From positions 16,422-60,301 of the forward strand of contig DKVO01000023.1 in the NCBI GenBank assembly GCA_002491245.1: DNA of 43,880 nucleotides, read 5' to 3'. Origin of the DNA: Porphyromonadaceae bacterium UBA7176. GTDB taxonomy: Bacteria > Bacteroidota > Bacteroidia > Bacteroidales > Muribaculaceae. Of this stretch, positions 7,906 to 16,829 are shown piece after piece. Position numbers and translations under genes: made by a program. Within the stretch, counting starts at the first letter, position 1. Each line of letters begins with the position of its first letter. Below the pieces are notes generated by a model. It did no database searches. It saw only the letters and a program-made list of their open reading frames with translations, and was not told the DNA's origin.

Positions 7906-9342
7906 TTACGATCCGAAAGTAACGTTGAAACCGAAGTTGATGTTTGCCGTCGCGTGACCTACAGGTACATATTGGGGCGTCACGCTGAAGAACTGATGGT
8001 CGCTGCCGATAAAGAAATTGAAGCCCTTGGGGTGGAAGTTGATCATCCAGCCAAACGATGAGCCGTAGGTCGATGCTCCATAGTTGACAGTCGCGTCAAA
8101 CCATTTTACCGGCTTCACAGTTGCGTAGAAACGCCCCTCGGTCCATGACGAGCATCCGGCGAAGTGCGACGAGAAGAGGAAGCCGCCGGTAAGACGCTTG
8201 TAGAAAGGCATCTTGTATTCAGCGCCAAGTCTCAAAGTCGCGTGAAGAGCCTTGGTATATCCTCCCGTTCCGTTTTTCTCCCTGTGGATGTTGACAACAT
8301 CCTGCATGTCGTCCCACAGGCGGTCGAGTTGTTCATCGAGTTTATTTTCCTCATAGCCCGGCATGTCACTGTCCACCGCGATATTGTCGAAACCGTCGAA
8401 AGTCCATGTTCCGCTGCCGGTACGGCCGGTCACAGCATTACCCCAGTTCATGAAACCGAGATCGTTGATAGCGGCCGAAAGTTCGAGGTCGGGGAGCAGG
8501 GTATAGGTCGCACCGAGATCGAAACCGAGGCCGAAGCCCGACAGCCCGAACTTGTCATAGTCGATGTCGCCCCATTCGATAAGGTCGGCGTCGCTCGGAT
8601 TTTTCAATTCCTTGCCGGCTTCCTGTTTGGTAGGTACATAAAGATCTTTGCCTGCCGACATCATCACCTCGCCGTCGGCCTGGATTTGCCATTTCTCGTG
8701 GCCGAAAGCCACATCCATATGTTTGATATGGGCATATGCGCTGCCGAGACCTAAAAGCACTTTCACCTTCGCTCCTATGCCGAGCTTATCGTTGATTTTG
8801 TGGCTGTGGCCCAATGCGATTTCCGCCATAGCCGAAGCCTGTATCTTGATATCATCGAAACGGTAGTGTGTATCCGGACCCGTCTGCCCCAGCTTCATGA
8901 ATGCGAACAGATCTTTGGGCAGGTCGGCACCAACTCCGGCCTTGACGCCGACAGTGATCGTATTGTATCCCTTGAAACCCTTGAAGCCGGTCGATAGGAT
9001 GGTGACTCCGAAATCTCCGTTTATATGGTTGCTGTTGCCGAGTTTGTTAAGGAACGTGTTGGCATCCACCGTCGGACTCATGAAAGTAGTGAGCTTGTAC
9101 GGGCTTCCGGCAGGAGTCTTGTAGAGGAATGTGTTTACACCGACATTAGAGAATATGCCCAGGTCAAAATTGCCCAGAGCCGGGAGCGATATATAATTTC
9201 GCTCGCCTCCGAATGCCGGGTTGAGTTCGTGGCGGAAAGAATAACCGTCGAGAAAGTAAGCTGTGCGCGGAGCCTCCTGTGCGCCGGCAGCTAAAGCGCC
9301 GCAAACGCCGAGGCTGAGTATGAATTTTCTTAATAAAGTCAT
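7906..9342 (-). CDS. DUF5723 family outer-membrane protein
   Basis: A 478-residue protein of unknown function. A signal peptide (about 1-22, MTLLRKFILSLGVCGALAAGAQ) precedes a body rich in alternating hydrophobic and aromatic strands (GFGLGFDLGATYTLL, LHATLRLGAEYKM, ATANINFGFNVTFGS at the C-terminus), typical of a FadL/PorV-like barrel. NPAFGGERNYISLP near the N-terminus fits the DUF5723 pattern as I recall it. It lies 6 bp after the lipoprotein gene, so they are probably cotranscribed and the products may work together. It converges on dinB with a 6-bp gap and no visible terminator. Confidence 0.75.
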   Translation of the reverse strand: MTLLRKFILSLGVCGALAAGAQEAPRTAYFLDGYSFRHELNPAFGGERNYISLPALGNFDLGIFSNVGVNTFLYKTPAGSPYKLTTFMSPTVDANTFLNKLGNSNHINGDFGVTILSTGFKGFKGYNTITVGVKAGVGADLPKDLFAFMKLGQTGPDTHYRFDDIKIQASAMAEIALGHSHKINDKLGIGAKVKVLLGLGSAYAHIKHMDVAFGHEKWQIQADGEVMMSAGKDLYVPTKQEAGKELKNPSDADLIEWGDIDYDKFGLSGFGLGFDLGATYTLLPDLELSAAINDLGFMNWGNAVTGRTGSGTWTFDGFDNIAVDSDMPGYEENKLDEQLDRLWDDMQDVVNIHREKNGTGGYTKALHATLRLGAEYKMPFYKRLTGGFLFSSHFAGCSSWTEGRFYATVKPVKWFDATVNYGASTYGSSFGWMINFHPKGFNFFIGSDHQFFSVTPQYVPVGHATANINFGFNVTFGS

Positions 9343-9348
9343 ATGGCC

Positions 9349-11124
9349 TTAATTGTTGAGGTCGACGAGTATGCCGCCCTTTAGGGTGATTTTGATATTG
9401 TCGAATTTAAGGGCTTGCTGCGAGTTGAGGTTTATGCCCGTGAAGCCGCTGTTTGCCGTCGCGTCGAAGATAAGTTTCACACCGTCGAGACCGCCGATAT
9501 TCTGTCCCGTCGAGCGCAGGGTTATTGTGAGCTGCGAGCTTGATGGGGTCTCTGTAGAGCCGGCTTCAACACGGCCATCAACGCTTACCGTGATATTAGT
9601 CATCTCATTACCCTCCGAGTCAACCGCGATTGCCGACGGAATCATGTCCAACGGTATCGTATTCTTTACATCTGCTGTCACCACAGCTGTGTTGAAGTTA
9701 TATTTATCAAGATCTTCATCCCAGCCGTCGTCCGTGTGCGAGTAGTGGAGCCGCATGGCGTCGCCGAATGCGAGAGGCACCACAGCCTCATAGTCGCAGT
9801 CATAAGTATAAGTGCTTCCCAGAGTGTAGTCGGCTATCTCCGGCAAAGCTTTCGATGTAGCGTCATGGAAACTGATCCGGTCGGGCACAGTCTCGATGAG
9901 CGCACCCATGTCGGGCACAACGATATTGTTAGCCGTACCCTCTATTGCCACACGCGATATCGTGAACTTCGTCGTACTGTTTCCTCGTACTATTATCGGC
10001 GCTGTCCCATAATCGTCACCGATACCCACGGTTGCTTTAACCGTTCCTTCATTATATGAACTCAGCTTACCGTTGAGCGATATCGACAGTGGAGAGCTGT
10101 TGCTCACCGTTATGGTTATCTGCGGATTGTTGATGTCTAGGTGATTTTCCGGATCGCTCAGGAAGTCGGGTACATCGTTTATGTCGAAGTCTGTTGCCGC
10201 TATCTCGATCTTGGGATCCACGATGCCGCGCACCTTGACGATTTTGGCAGTCGACACCGACGTTTTAGAAACTATTGTAAGATTTGCACGTTCCCCGATT
10301 GGGAGGTCGGCAAGATCGATGCTGACATCACCCGACGACACCACATCGTTCTCTACCATGAACTTTCCTGGAGCATAGAGTCCCTGGCCCGACGGAGCAT
10401 CGCTGAGATCGATTTTAGTGAGACGCAGACGGGCCGACAATTTGTGGCCTGGCCTTATCGCATAGCGCTCTTTAAAGCGGATAACGTTCGAGCCAACCGT
10501 TTCAAGATATCGGGCGCTTGCGTCATCGCCTATCTCCACAGTCCAGCATTTGTCGAACACCGCAGTATAGCCGGGCTCGATGTATGCCGTGCCATAGAAG
10601 TCGTTCGAAGAGTAACCCACCTCAAAGACCATCTCAACATTTATATCAGCCGACTCTACAGCCACCAGTTCGCGTGTCACATCGTTGTCTTCGAGGTGTA
10701 TCGTGTTGCGTACATCCTCTGTCTGCCGCGTCACAGTAGCATCACCCAAAGCATTGAAGAATTCAGGCAGTGTCGTTGTCGTCGAGCTTCCGTTTATTTT
10801 ACCTATCGAAACTTGAGGTACATCAAAGTGCGAAGGCGACGAATTGCCTTCCTGCACCAGCACATAATCGCCCTTGCTCAGACCGTACATGCCATCGCTC
10901 TCCACAGCCTTGATAGAGCTGCTTTGCTCAAGGTCGAGGATAGTCGACAGATACAGCATGTCCGTGCTGCTTCCGGGCAACGTAAGGTTAGCTCCTCCGA
11001 GCTGGATTGTTAAATCGATGTCTTCCGAAAGGTCGTAATCGTTATCGACACATCCGGTAACACTTGAAGCGGCGAGACCGATACATAGCAAATGTGTCAA
11101 TCGCCGGATCATAGCTTTTTCCAT
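9349..11124 (-). CDS. large lipoprotein of unknown function, partner of the DUF5723 barrel
   Basis: A 591-residue protein. The N-terminal signal ends in the lipobox SVTGC, with acylated Cys25 counted from MEKAMIRRLTHLL; an alternative start is Met5 (MIRRL). An acidic DNDYDLSEDIDL follows, so sorting to the outer membrane is plausible. The rest is beta-rich with several similar immunoglobulin-like or LEA14-like strand patterns (NPQITITVSNSSPLSISLNG near 335-355). There are no catalytic motifs. It is the first gene of a two-gene unit with the DUF5723 barrel. I cannot assign a function. Confidence 0.75.
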   Translation of the reverse strand: MEKAMIRRLTHLLCIGLAASSVTGCVDNDYDLSEDIDLTIQLGGANLTLPGSSTDMLYLSTILDLEQSSSIKAVESDGMYGLSKGDYVLVQEGNSSPSHFDVPQVSIGKINGSSTTTTLPEFFNALGDATVTRQTEDVRNTIHLEDNDVTRELVAVESADINVEMVFEVGYSSNDFYGTAYIEPGYTAVFDKCWTVEIGDDASARYLETVGSNVIRFKERYAIRPGHKLSARLRLTKIDLSDAPSGQGLYAPGKFMVENDVVSSGDVSIDLADLPIGERANLTIVSKTSVSTAKIVKVRGIVDPKIEIAATDFDINDVPDFLSDPENHLDINNPQITITVSNSSPLSISLNGKLSSYNEGTVKATVGIGDDYGTAPIIVRGNSTTKFTISRVAIEGTANNIVVPDMGALIETVPDRISFHDATSKALPEIADYTLGSTYTYDCDYEAVVPLAFGDAMRLHYSHTDDGWDEDLDKYNFNTAVVTADVKNTIPLDMIPSAIAVDSEGNEMTNITVSVDGRVEAGSTETPSSSQLTITLRSTGQNIGGLDGVKLIFDATANSGFTGINLNSQQALKFDNIKITLKGGILVDLNN

Positions 11125-11458
11125 ATGAAAGATTTATTGATTATAAATGTGGAAATTAGTTTTTACTATAATTTGTTGTTATCTGGTTAAGTATCGGTTT
11201 TACGAAGATTAAGTTCGAGGGTGTCATAATGATTGATGAGTAAGACTGAGAATTAGTTCGGGATCGATAAAGGATAATATAAACTAAATTTCACTACTTA
11301 CTTGATTCCGGTTGTAAAAATGAAAATTGGAATAAACTTCTGCAAAGTTAACACTTTTTTGCTGATTTTATCCTATTTTACACCCGGTAATATGCGTAAA
11401 TTCAGAAAAATGCGTCCAAACCACATTCTCATCCGTCATAGTGTAGTAATATATACGA
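11125..11458. other. AT-rich intergenic region upstream of the lipoprotein gene
   Basis: No supported gene. The only promoter-like element is a minus-strand TAACTTTG (11350-11343) without a correctly spaced TTTG. If used, the lipoprotein leader would exceed 200 nt. Confidence 0.4.
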
Positions 11459-11492
11459 CAAAAAAACCGCGGCAGCCCGTAGGCGTCGCGGT
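11459..11492 (-). terminator. terminator of the DUF6242-bamA-ompH operon
   Basis: The arms ACCGCG (11466-11471) and CGCGGT (11487-11492) enclose a nested GCC-CGTA-GGC hairpin. On the minus strand a T-run follows (complement of 11460-11466). It starts 22 bp after the last ompH stop. Confidence 0.8.
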
Positions 11493-11514
11493 TTCATTAT
11501 CTGTTAGGCAGTCC

Positions 11515-12036
11515 TTATTTTGCTGCCGGAGTGCTGCTGGCTATTTTGTCCTGTACAGCCTTGGTCAGGTCGGTTACATCGTTGCCTGTGTAGAGGATCA
11601 GGCCGGGTTCATTAGGGAAGATAAAGGTGTATCCGCCTTCAGCTCCTACTGCTTTGATTGCATCGTTGATCTTTGCCTGGATAGGTGCCGATTTCTGCTC
11701 GGAGATACGGTTGAGCTCCTGCGATGCGGTGTTGCGGAACTGGTCTACCTTCTGCATTTTTTCCTGGATAGTCTGCACGCGGCTCTCCTTGATAGTCTCA
11801 GACACGTTCGGGTCGTTTTGGATTGTCTGATACTCGGTATATAGCTTGTTGACTTCTTCCTGCAATTTTTGGAACTCGCTCTCAAATTGCTTCGAAGTTT
11901 CCTGGATTTCTTTTTGCATTTCGGCAGCTTCGGGCATGTTTTGGAACACTGTTGCAACGTCAACTACACCGAATTTTTGAGCTGCGGCACCCATCGGAAG
12001 GGCTACGGCCACGGCCAGAAGGATTTTCTTGAACAT
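11515..12036 (-). CDS. OmpH/Skp-family periplasmic chaperone (second copy)
   Basis: A 173-residue Skp-like protein that would hold unfolded outer-membrane proteins for the Bam machine. The signal peptide is about 1-19 (MFKKILLAVAVALPMGAAAQ). KFGVVDVATVFQNMPEA is the family's first strand and helix. A long charged coiled coil runs from about 40 to 115, and a C-terminal half contains VGAEGGYTFIFP. It is the last gene of the operon, 57 bp after the first ompH. A lone -7-like TAATTTTG (complement of 12080-12087) lies between them without a spaced TTTG, so an internal promoter is only possible. Confidence 0.92.
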   Translation of the reverse strand: MFKKILLAVAVALPMGAAAQKFGVVDVATVFQNMPEAAEMQKEIQETSKQFESEFQKLQEEVNKLYTEYQTIQNDPNVSETIKESRVQTIQEKMQKVDQFRNTASQELNRISEQKSAPIQAKINDAIKAVGAEGGYTFIFPNEPGLILYTGNDVTDLTKAVQDKIASSTPAAK

Positions 12037-12093
12037 AATTGTCTTTATGGTCTATGTTGGGTTTATAATTTTCACTTTGCAAAATTAACTAAA

Positions 12094-12609
12094 TTAGTTG
12101 GAATAACCTAATTTAGCAAGTATATCGTTCGATATGTCGATACGCGGTGATGCGTAGATGATGTTCGACGACGAAGCGCGGTCATATATCGCCTGGAAGC
12201 CTCGTTCTTCAGCTACTTTCTTCACCGCATTGTACACATCGTCCTGTATCGGCTTGAGAAGAGTCTGACGTTTTTGGTAAAGCTCTCCCTCTGGTCCGAA
12301 ATATTTGAAGCGCAGTTCTGTGGCCGATTTTTCTTTCGCCACTATCTCTTCTTCGCGTTTTTTGGCCTGCTCCTCTGTCAGGAAAGGCTTGTCGGCGAGG
12401 TATGTCTGGTACATGGTCTCGGCTTCCTTGCCGGCGGCCTCTACCTCTTTTTGCCAACGCTGCGACAATTGATTCAGTTGCTCGTTGGCCATTTCGTACG
12501 ACGGTACGTTCTTGAATATATACTCCATGTCGACCATAGCGAATTTCTGAGCCGACGCAATACCGATACCGGCTGCTGCAAGGAGGAGTAAAAGGGCTAA
12601 TTTTTTCAT
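12094..12609 (-). CDS. OmpH/Skp-family periplasmic chaperone (first copy)
   Basis: A 171-residue paralogue of the downstream gene. The signal peptide is about 1-20 (MKKLALLLLLAAAGIGIASAQ), followed by KFAMVDMEYIFKNVPSY, a coiled-coil tentacle region (about 38-110), and a C-terminal strand segment EERGFQAIYDRASSSNIIYA. Paired ompH genes downstream of bamA are usual in Bacteroidetes. The gap to bamA is 95 bp, larger than elsewhere in the operon, with no clear terminator or promoter in it. Confidence 0.92.
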   Translation of the reverse strand: MKKLALLLLLAAAGIGIASAQKFAMVDMEYIFKNVPSYEMANEQLNQLSQRWQKEVEAAGKEAETMYQTYLADKPFLTEEQAKKREEEIVAKEKSATELRFKYFGPEGELYQKRQTLLKPIQDDVYNAVKKVAEERGFQAIYDRASSSNIIYASPRIDISNDILAKLGYSN

Positions 12610-12704
12610 TTTGCTGTGGTTTTTGAGTTTCTTATATCTATTAAGACGTCCGGGAGGCGAAAAGGTTTAAATCATGTCAGGTTATGCTCCTTGCTCAAGC
12701 TTCA

Positions 12705-15338
12705 TCAGAATTCCTGACCCAGGATAAAGTGGAAGTGCGAGCCGCCGCGCACACCGTCAATCTTGTCGAAGCCGTAGGCCCAGTCGATACCCATCAGGCC
12801 CACCATAGGCAGCTGGATACGTGCACCGATACCGGCACTGCGCTTCAGTGAGAACGGATTGAACTCGCTCACCGAAGTCCAGGCATTGCCGCCTTCGAGG
12901 AAGCCGAGGGCATAGATTGTCGTCGACTGCTGCAACAGAAGTGGGAAATGTATCTCAAGGCCCATTCGTGTGTAGGCGTAGCCTTCGCGGCGCCACGGAG
13001 TAAGCACACCGTTGTCGTAGCCGCGCAGGGCGATGGTCTCTGTTGCATATGTATATGAACCCGACATACCGTCACCGCCAACGTAGAATGTCTCGAACGG
13101 AGTCTTAAGGTACTTGTTGAAGCTACCCAACAGACCGAAATCGAAACGGGTCATAAGCACCGGTGTCCACTGGGGATTGCTCGAAAGCGGGGTGTAGGTG
13201 CGCGATTTGAAGCGAAGTTTCCAGTATTCGATCCATTCGTAAAGCTGCTTCTTGGATTCGACAGTATTCTCTTCCGCGAGCTTCTTCCAGTTGCGTTTGC
13301 CGGTGAAGAGCGATGCCGGAGGAGTGATCTGCAGGTTGAGTGAGAACTGCGAACCGCTACGGGTGTAGATCGGGTTGTCGATCGAGTTGCGCGACAGCGT
13401 GAGACCAAGCACGATAGCGTTCGACGTACCGTTGTTCATATAGTAGAGGTAGTCCCAGTTCTTGAGGTAGTACCAGTTGTAACCAAGCTCGGCGGTGAAA
13501 GTAAACCAGTCATCAGGCCATTTCAGTCGCTTGCCGAAGCCTACATTGACGCCTACCATCTGCAACACCTTGTTCGGGTCGAGCGACTGCTCGTAGCTGT
13601 TTTGGTAGTAGTCGTTGTAGTTATAGCTGTTGCCGGGGTAGTAACCGTAGCCATAGCCCCACATCGGAGAGCTTGCCCACTGGCGGTTATAGAACGAGCT
13701 GTTTACACCCGTCTGGCGGCTATAGTAGGCCGATACCGATAGTGAGTTGGGGCGCTTGCCGCCAAACCACGGATCAAGGAACGATATCGCATACGACTGG
13801 TAGTAACGGGCATTCGTCTGGGCGCTGATCGAGAACGTCTGACCCTCGCCCTGTGGGATGATACCACGGTAGGTGCTCGGGTAGAAGAGGTTCTTTATCG
13901 AGAAGTTCGTAAACTTGAGCTGGAGTTTGCCGATGATGCCGGTCTGGCCCCAGCCGAGCGAGAATTCAATCTGGTCGTTCGCTTTAGACTCAAGATTGAA
14001 CACCACATCAACCGTACCGTTCTCCTGGTTGGGCTGTGGCTGGATATCCATCTTTTCCGGATTGAAATGTCCTGTCTGCGCAATTTCTCGGGCCGAACGC
14101 ACAAGGTCGCTCTTGCTGAAGAGGGCGCCTGGACGCACTCGCAGCTCGCGGCGGATAACCTTTTCGTAAAGACGGTCGTTACCATTGATAATCACATTGT
14201 TGATGGTCGCCTGCGGACCCTCCATCATGCGCATCTCAAGCGTTATGGAGTCGCCTTCGATATCGCGCTCGATGGGCACAAGATTGTAGAACAGGTAGCC
14301 TCGGTCCATATAGAGGTTGGCCACGGCATCTTCATCCTCGTTAAGGCGCTTCTGCAGCATCTTCTGATTGTACACCTCGCCGGGTTTCATGCCAAGATAT
14401 TCATCGAGCACCTCGTTGGGGAAGATCGTGTTGCCGACCCAGTGGATATCCTTGATGTAATACTGTTTGCCCTCGTCGATATCGATAAACACGTCCACCT
14501 TACCTTCTTCATAGGGTGCTACGCTGTCAGACTTGATTCGGGCATCACGGTAGCCTTTCTCGTTGTATTTCTCAAGTATGCGGTTAAGGTCATCCTGATA
14601 GTCCGATTCTACGAACTTCTTTTGGCTGAAGAGCTTGAATATGTCATTTTTCTCATTAGTCTTCTTCATCACGCGTTTGATGGCCCTGTCGCTCATCACC
14701 TCGTTGCCATTGATGTAGATCTTATGCACCTTCACCTTGGAGTGCTTGTCCACGATGATATCAACAAAAACATCGTTCTTGTTCGACAGGTCTTCTCGCA
14801 GTTTCACATCACACGTAGCGTTGCCGAAACCCTTGTCCTTGTAGTACTTCTCTACGATAGCCTTGATTCGGTTCACGATATTGAGGGTGATCTGATTACC
14901 CTTTATGAGCTGCAGACGTTCCTGCAGGTCTTTGATTTCACCCTTTTTCGCACCGATATATTTCACCTCTCCGATACGTGGCTGTGTGCGCAGTACTATT
15001 TTCAGCCATGCTTTGTCGCCATACACCTTCTCAAGCTCGATACGGGCTTGGGCAAACAGCTTCTGGTTCATGAGCCTCTTCACTGCGTTGGTGATATCGT
15101 CGCCGGGTATGGTGAGGCGGTCGCCGACTTTAAGGCCGGCATAGCCCAGGATAAGATAATCTTCATAGTTGGGAGCACCGTCGACACTGATGCCGGCAAT
15201 CTCGTAGCTTCGGGGCATGGCTGAGTAGAGTACTCGCGGATTGTAGATCGTGTCGGTCGGGGTCTGAGCCTGCGACGGCAGCACTGTGCCGATGAGCAGG
15301 AGGCTTAAGATAGCAAGCTGAAATATCTTTAATCGCAT
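12705..15338 (-). CDS. bamA: outer-membrane protein assembly factor BamA
   Basis: Core of the machine that folds barrel proteins into the outer membrane. The 877-residue protein has a signal peptide (about 1-25), POTRA repeats spanning about 40-430 (for example KVHKIYINGNEVMSD and KQYYIKDIHWVGNTIFPNEVL), and a C-terminal barrel from about 470. The conserved loop-6 motif LRGY is at 771-774, and the last residue is Phe, as in a beta-signal. A Tyr/Asn/Gly-rich barrel loop (YGYGYYPGNSYNYNDYY) is present. It lies 23 bp after uppS and upstream of two ompH genes. Confidence 0.97.
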   Translation of the reverse strand: MRLKIFQLAILSLLLIGTVLPSQAQTPTDTIYNPRVLYSAMPRSYEIAGISVDGAPNYEDYLILGYAGLKVGDRLTIPGDDITNAVKRLMNQKLFAQARIELEKVYGDKAWLKIVLRTQPRIGEVKYIGAKKGEIKDLQERLQLIKGNQITLNIVNRIKAIVEKYYKDKGFGNATCDVKLREDLSNKNDVFVDIIVDKHSKVKVHKIYINGNEVMSDRAIKRVMKKTNEKNDIFKLFSQKKFVESDYQDDLNRILEKYNEKGYRDARIKSDSVAPYEEGKVDVFIDIDEGKQYYIKDIHWVGNTIFPNEVLDEYLGMKPGEVYNQKMLQKRLNEDEDAVANLYMDRGYLFYNLVPIERDIEGDSITLEMRMMEGPQATINNVIINGNDRLYEKVIRRELRVRPGALFSKSDLVRSAREIAQTGHFNPEKMDIQPQPNQENGTVDVVFNLESKANDQIEFSLGWGQTGIIGKLQLKFTNFSIKNLFYPSTYRGIIPQGEGQTFSISAQTNARYYQSYAISFLDPWFGGKRPNSLSVSAYYSRQTGVNSSFYNRQWASSPMWGYGYGYYPGNSYNYNDYYQNSYEQSLDPNKVLQMVGVNVGFGKRLKWPDDWFTFTAELGYNWYYLKNWDYLYYMNNGTSNAIVLGLTLSRNSIDNPIYTRSGSQFSLNLQITPPASLFTGKRNWKKLAEENTVESKKQLYEWIEYWKLRFKSRTYTPLSSNPQWTPVLMTRFDFGLLGSFNKYLKTPFETFYVGGDGMSGSYTYATETIALRGYDNGVLTPWRREGYAYTRMGLEIHFPLLLQQSTTIYALGFLEGGNAWTSVSEFNPFSLKRSAGIGARIQLPMVGLMGIDWAYGFDKIDGVRGGSHFHFILGQEF

Positions 15339-15361
15339 GGTTATGTGATGATATTATCGGT

Positions 15362-16126
15362 TTATTTTGTTTTTTCATCGTCGCTCACCTGTTCGCCCGT
15401 CTTGCCGAAACGGCGTTGGCGGTGTTGGTACGAGGCTATGTCTGCGCGGAAATCCTCGCGTGAATAGTCGGGCCAGTACGTAGGTGTGACTATGAGTTCG
15501 GTATAAGCTATTTGATACAGCAGATAGTTGCTTATGCGCATATCGCCACCGGTGCGTATCAGTAGGTCCGGGTCGGGCATACCGGCGGTGGCAAGGTGCG
15601 ATGCAAACATATCTTCATTAATGTCTTCTGGTCTTATTGTGCCGGATGCAACTTCTGCTGCGAGTGTCCGGGCGGCTCTCACTATCTCCCAGCGTGCTGA
15701 GTAGCTAAGTGCAAGCACAAGGGTAAGACCTGTGCATCCCGAAGTGTCGGCGATGCAACGGCGCATACGCTCGGCGGCATAGCCCGGCATACGGTCAAGG
15801 TCGCCGATGGTGGTGAGCCTCACATTATTTTTTATCAGGTCTGGTGTCTCGCGCTCGATAGCAGTGACGATAAGTGTCATCAGTGCATCTACTTCGGCTT
15901 GAGGACGCTGCCAGTTTTCGGTCGAGAATGTATAGAGGGTGAGATATTTGATGCCGAGCGACGAGGCTTCTTCTGTGATACGCCTTACTGTGCTCACTCC
16001 TTCTACATGACCTGCCGGGCGGTCGTAACCGCGTGCTTGGGCCCAACGGCCGTTGCCGTCCATGATGATGGCGACGTGGGCCGGCATACGGGCCGGGTCG
16101 GGGGTTATTGCTTTATCAATCGACAT
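15362..16126 (-). CDS. uppS: isoprenyl transferase (undecaprenyl diphosphate synthase)
   Basis: Cis-prenyltransferase making the C55 lipid carrier for peptidoglycan and surface glycans; cytoplasmic, membrane-associated. The 254-residue product starts MSIDKAITPDPARMPAHVAI. The signature HVAIIMDGNGRWA carries catalytic Asp23, TLYTFSTENWQRP follows, and the C-terminal DLLIRTGGDMRISNYLL and YTELIVTPTYWPDY motifs are intact. A further upstream ATG (16159) would deepen the overlap with the DUF6089 gene from 11 to 44 bp, so 16126 is preferred. It is translationally coupled to its neighbours. Confidence 0.95.
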   Translation of the reverse strand: MSIDKAITPDPARMPAHVAIIMDGNGRWAQARGYDRPAGHVEGVSTVRRITEEASSLGIKYLTLYTFSTENWQRPQAEVDALMTLIVTAIERETPDLIKNNVRLTTIGDLDRMPGYAAERMRRCIADTSGCTGLTLVLALSYSARWEIVRAARTLAAEVASGTIRPEDINEDMFASHLATAGMPDPDLLIRTGGDMRISNYLLYQIAYTELIVTPTYWPDYSREDFRADIASYQHRQRRFGKTGEQVSDDEKTK

Positions 16127-16829
16127 AATGGCAGGTTTCGCAGCGTTTGCCAAATTCATACGAGATACCCACGGTCAATCGCGAATACCAGTCGGTGTCT
16201 TTGTAGAACGCTGTCTTTATTTGGTTTAAATCGGCAAGGTCGCGGCCGTCGAAGCGGTCGCTGAATGCCTTGGTCATTGTGAACTCGATTGCGAGGTTGA
16301 GCCGTTCGCGCATCTTGAATTTGAAGCCGAGGCCCATAGGGATGGTGAAAGCTCCTGCCGTTTGGCCTCCGCTCGATGCAAGTGCTCCACCTATGCCTAA
16401 AGTCAGGTAAGGGGTCCATCGCCGTAGGCGTTTGTAAGTTTCCCCGATACCGTATGCGAAGAAATTGAACTCTCCGCGGACGCTCAGGTCGTAGACTTGC
16501 GATGTGAAACTGTACGATGCATTGTCGGGCAGCACATCTGCCATGCCCGATGTATCACCGCTCAGTCCAAAGGTAGAAATCACACCTCGGACAGCCCATC
16601 GTGCATCGCCGATATAGCGGAGTCCCAGTTCTCCCTCGAAGCCGGGCTTCTTGAAGATATTGGACCTGTTGGCATCTCCGATATAGCCGCTCATGCCTAT
16701 TCCTGCTCCGATATCGAACTTATATGGAGCTGTCTGTCCTGTTGCCGCCACAGTACACGCAACGCCCAGACCTGCCGCCGCAAGGCGCAGGCCCGAAAGA
16801 AAACGTTTTTTGTGGCGTAGATGGCGCAT
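16116..16829 (-). CDS. DUF6089 family outer-membrane beta-barrel protein
   Basis: A 237-residue predicted barrel starting MRHLRHKKRFLSGL, with a signal peptide ending about residue 31 (ACTVAATGQ). The body resembles OmpA-type 8-strand barrels: KFDIGAGIGMSGYIGDANRSN, FEGELGLRYIGDARWAVRG, RWTPYLTLGIGGAL, and a C-terminal RLTVGISYEFGKRCETCHYV. The GYIGDAN motif near the first strand is typical of DUF6089. The start overlaps the DUF6242 stop as TAATG, indicating translational coupling. Function is unknown; its position in the BamA/UppS operon suggests an envelope role (inference). Confidence 0.78.
   Translation of the reverse strand: MRHLRHKKRFLSGLRLAAAGLGVACTVAATGQTAPYKFDIGAGIGMSGYIGDANRSNIFKKPGFEGELGLRYIGDARWAVRGVISTFGLSGDTSGMADVLPDNASYSFTSQVYDLSVRGEFNFFAYGIGETYKRLRRWTPYLTLGIGGALASSGGQTAGAFTIPMGLGFKFKMRERLNLAIEFTMTKAFSDRFDGRDLADLNQIKTAFYKDTDWYSRLTVGISYEFGKRCETCHYVD

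Noticed and set aside
10141..11013. 290-codon open frame antisense to the large lipoprotein gene
   Set aside because: The lipoprotein frame has a proper signal peptide and lipobox; the opposite frame is basic, Cys-rich and looks random.
14067..15224. 385-codon open frame antisense to bamA
   Set aside because: The sense strand encodes intact POTRA domains; the antisense product has no family features, promoter or start context.
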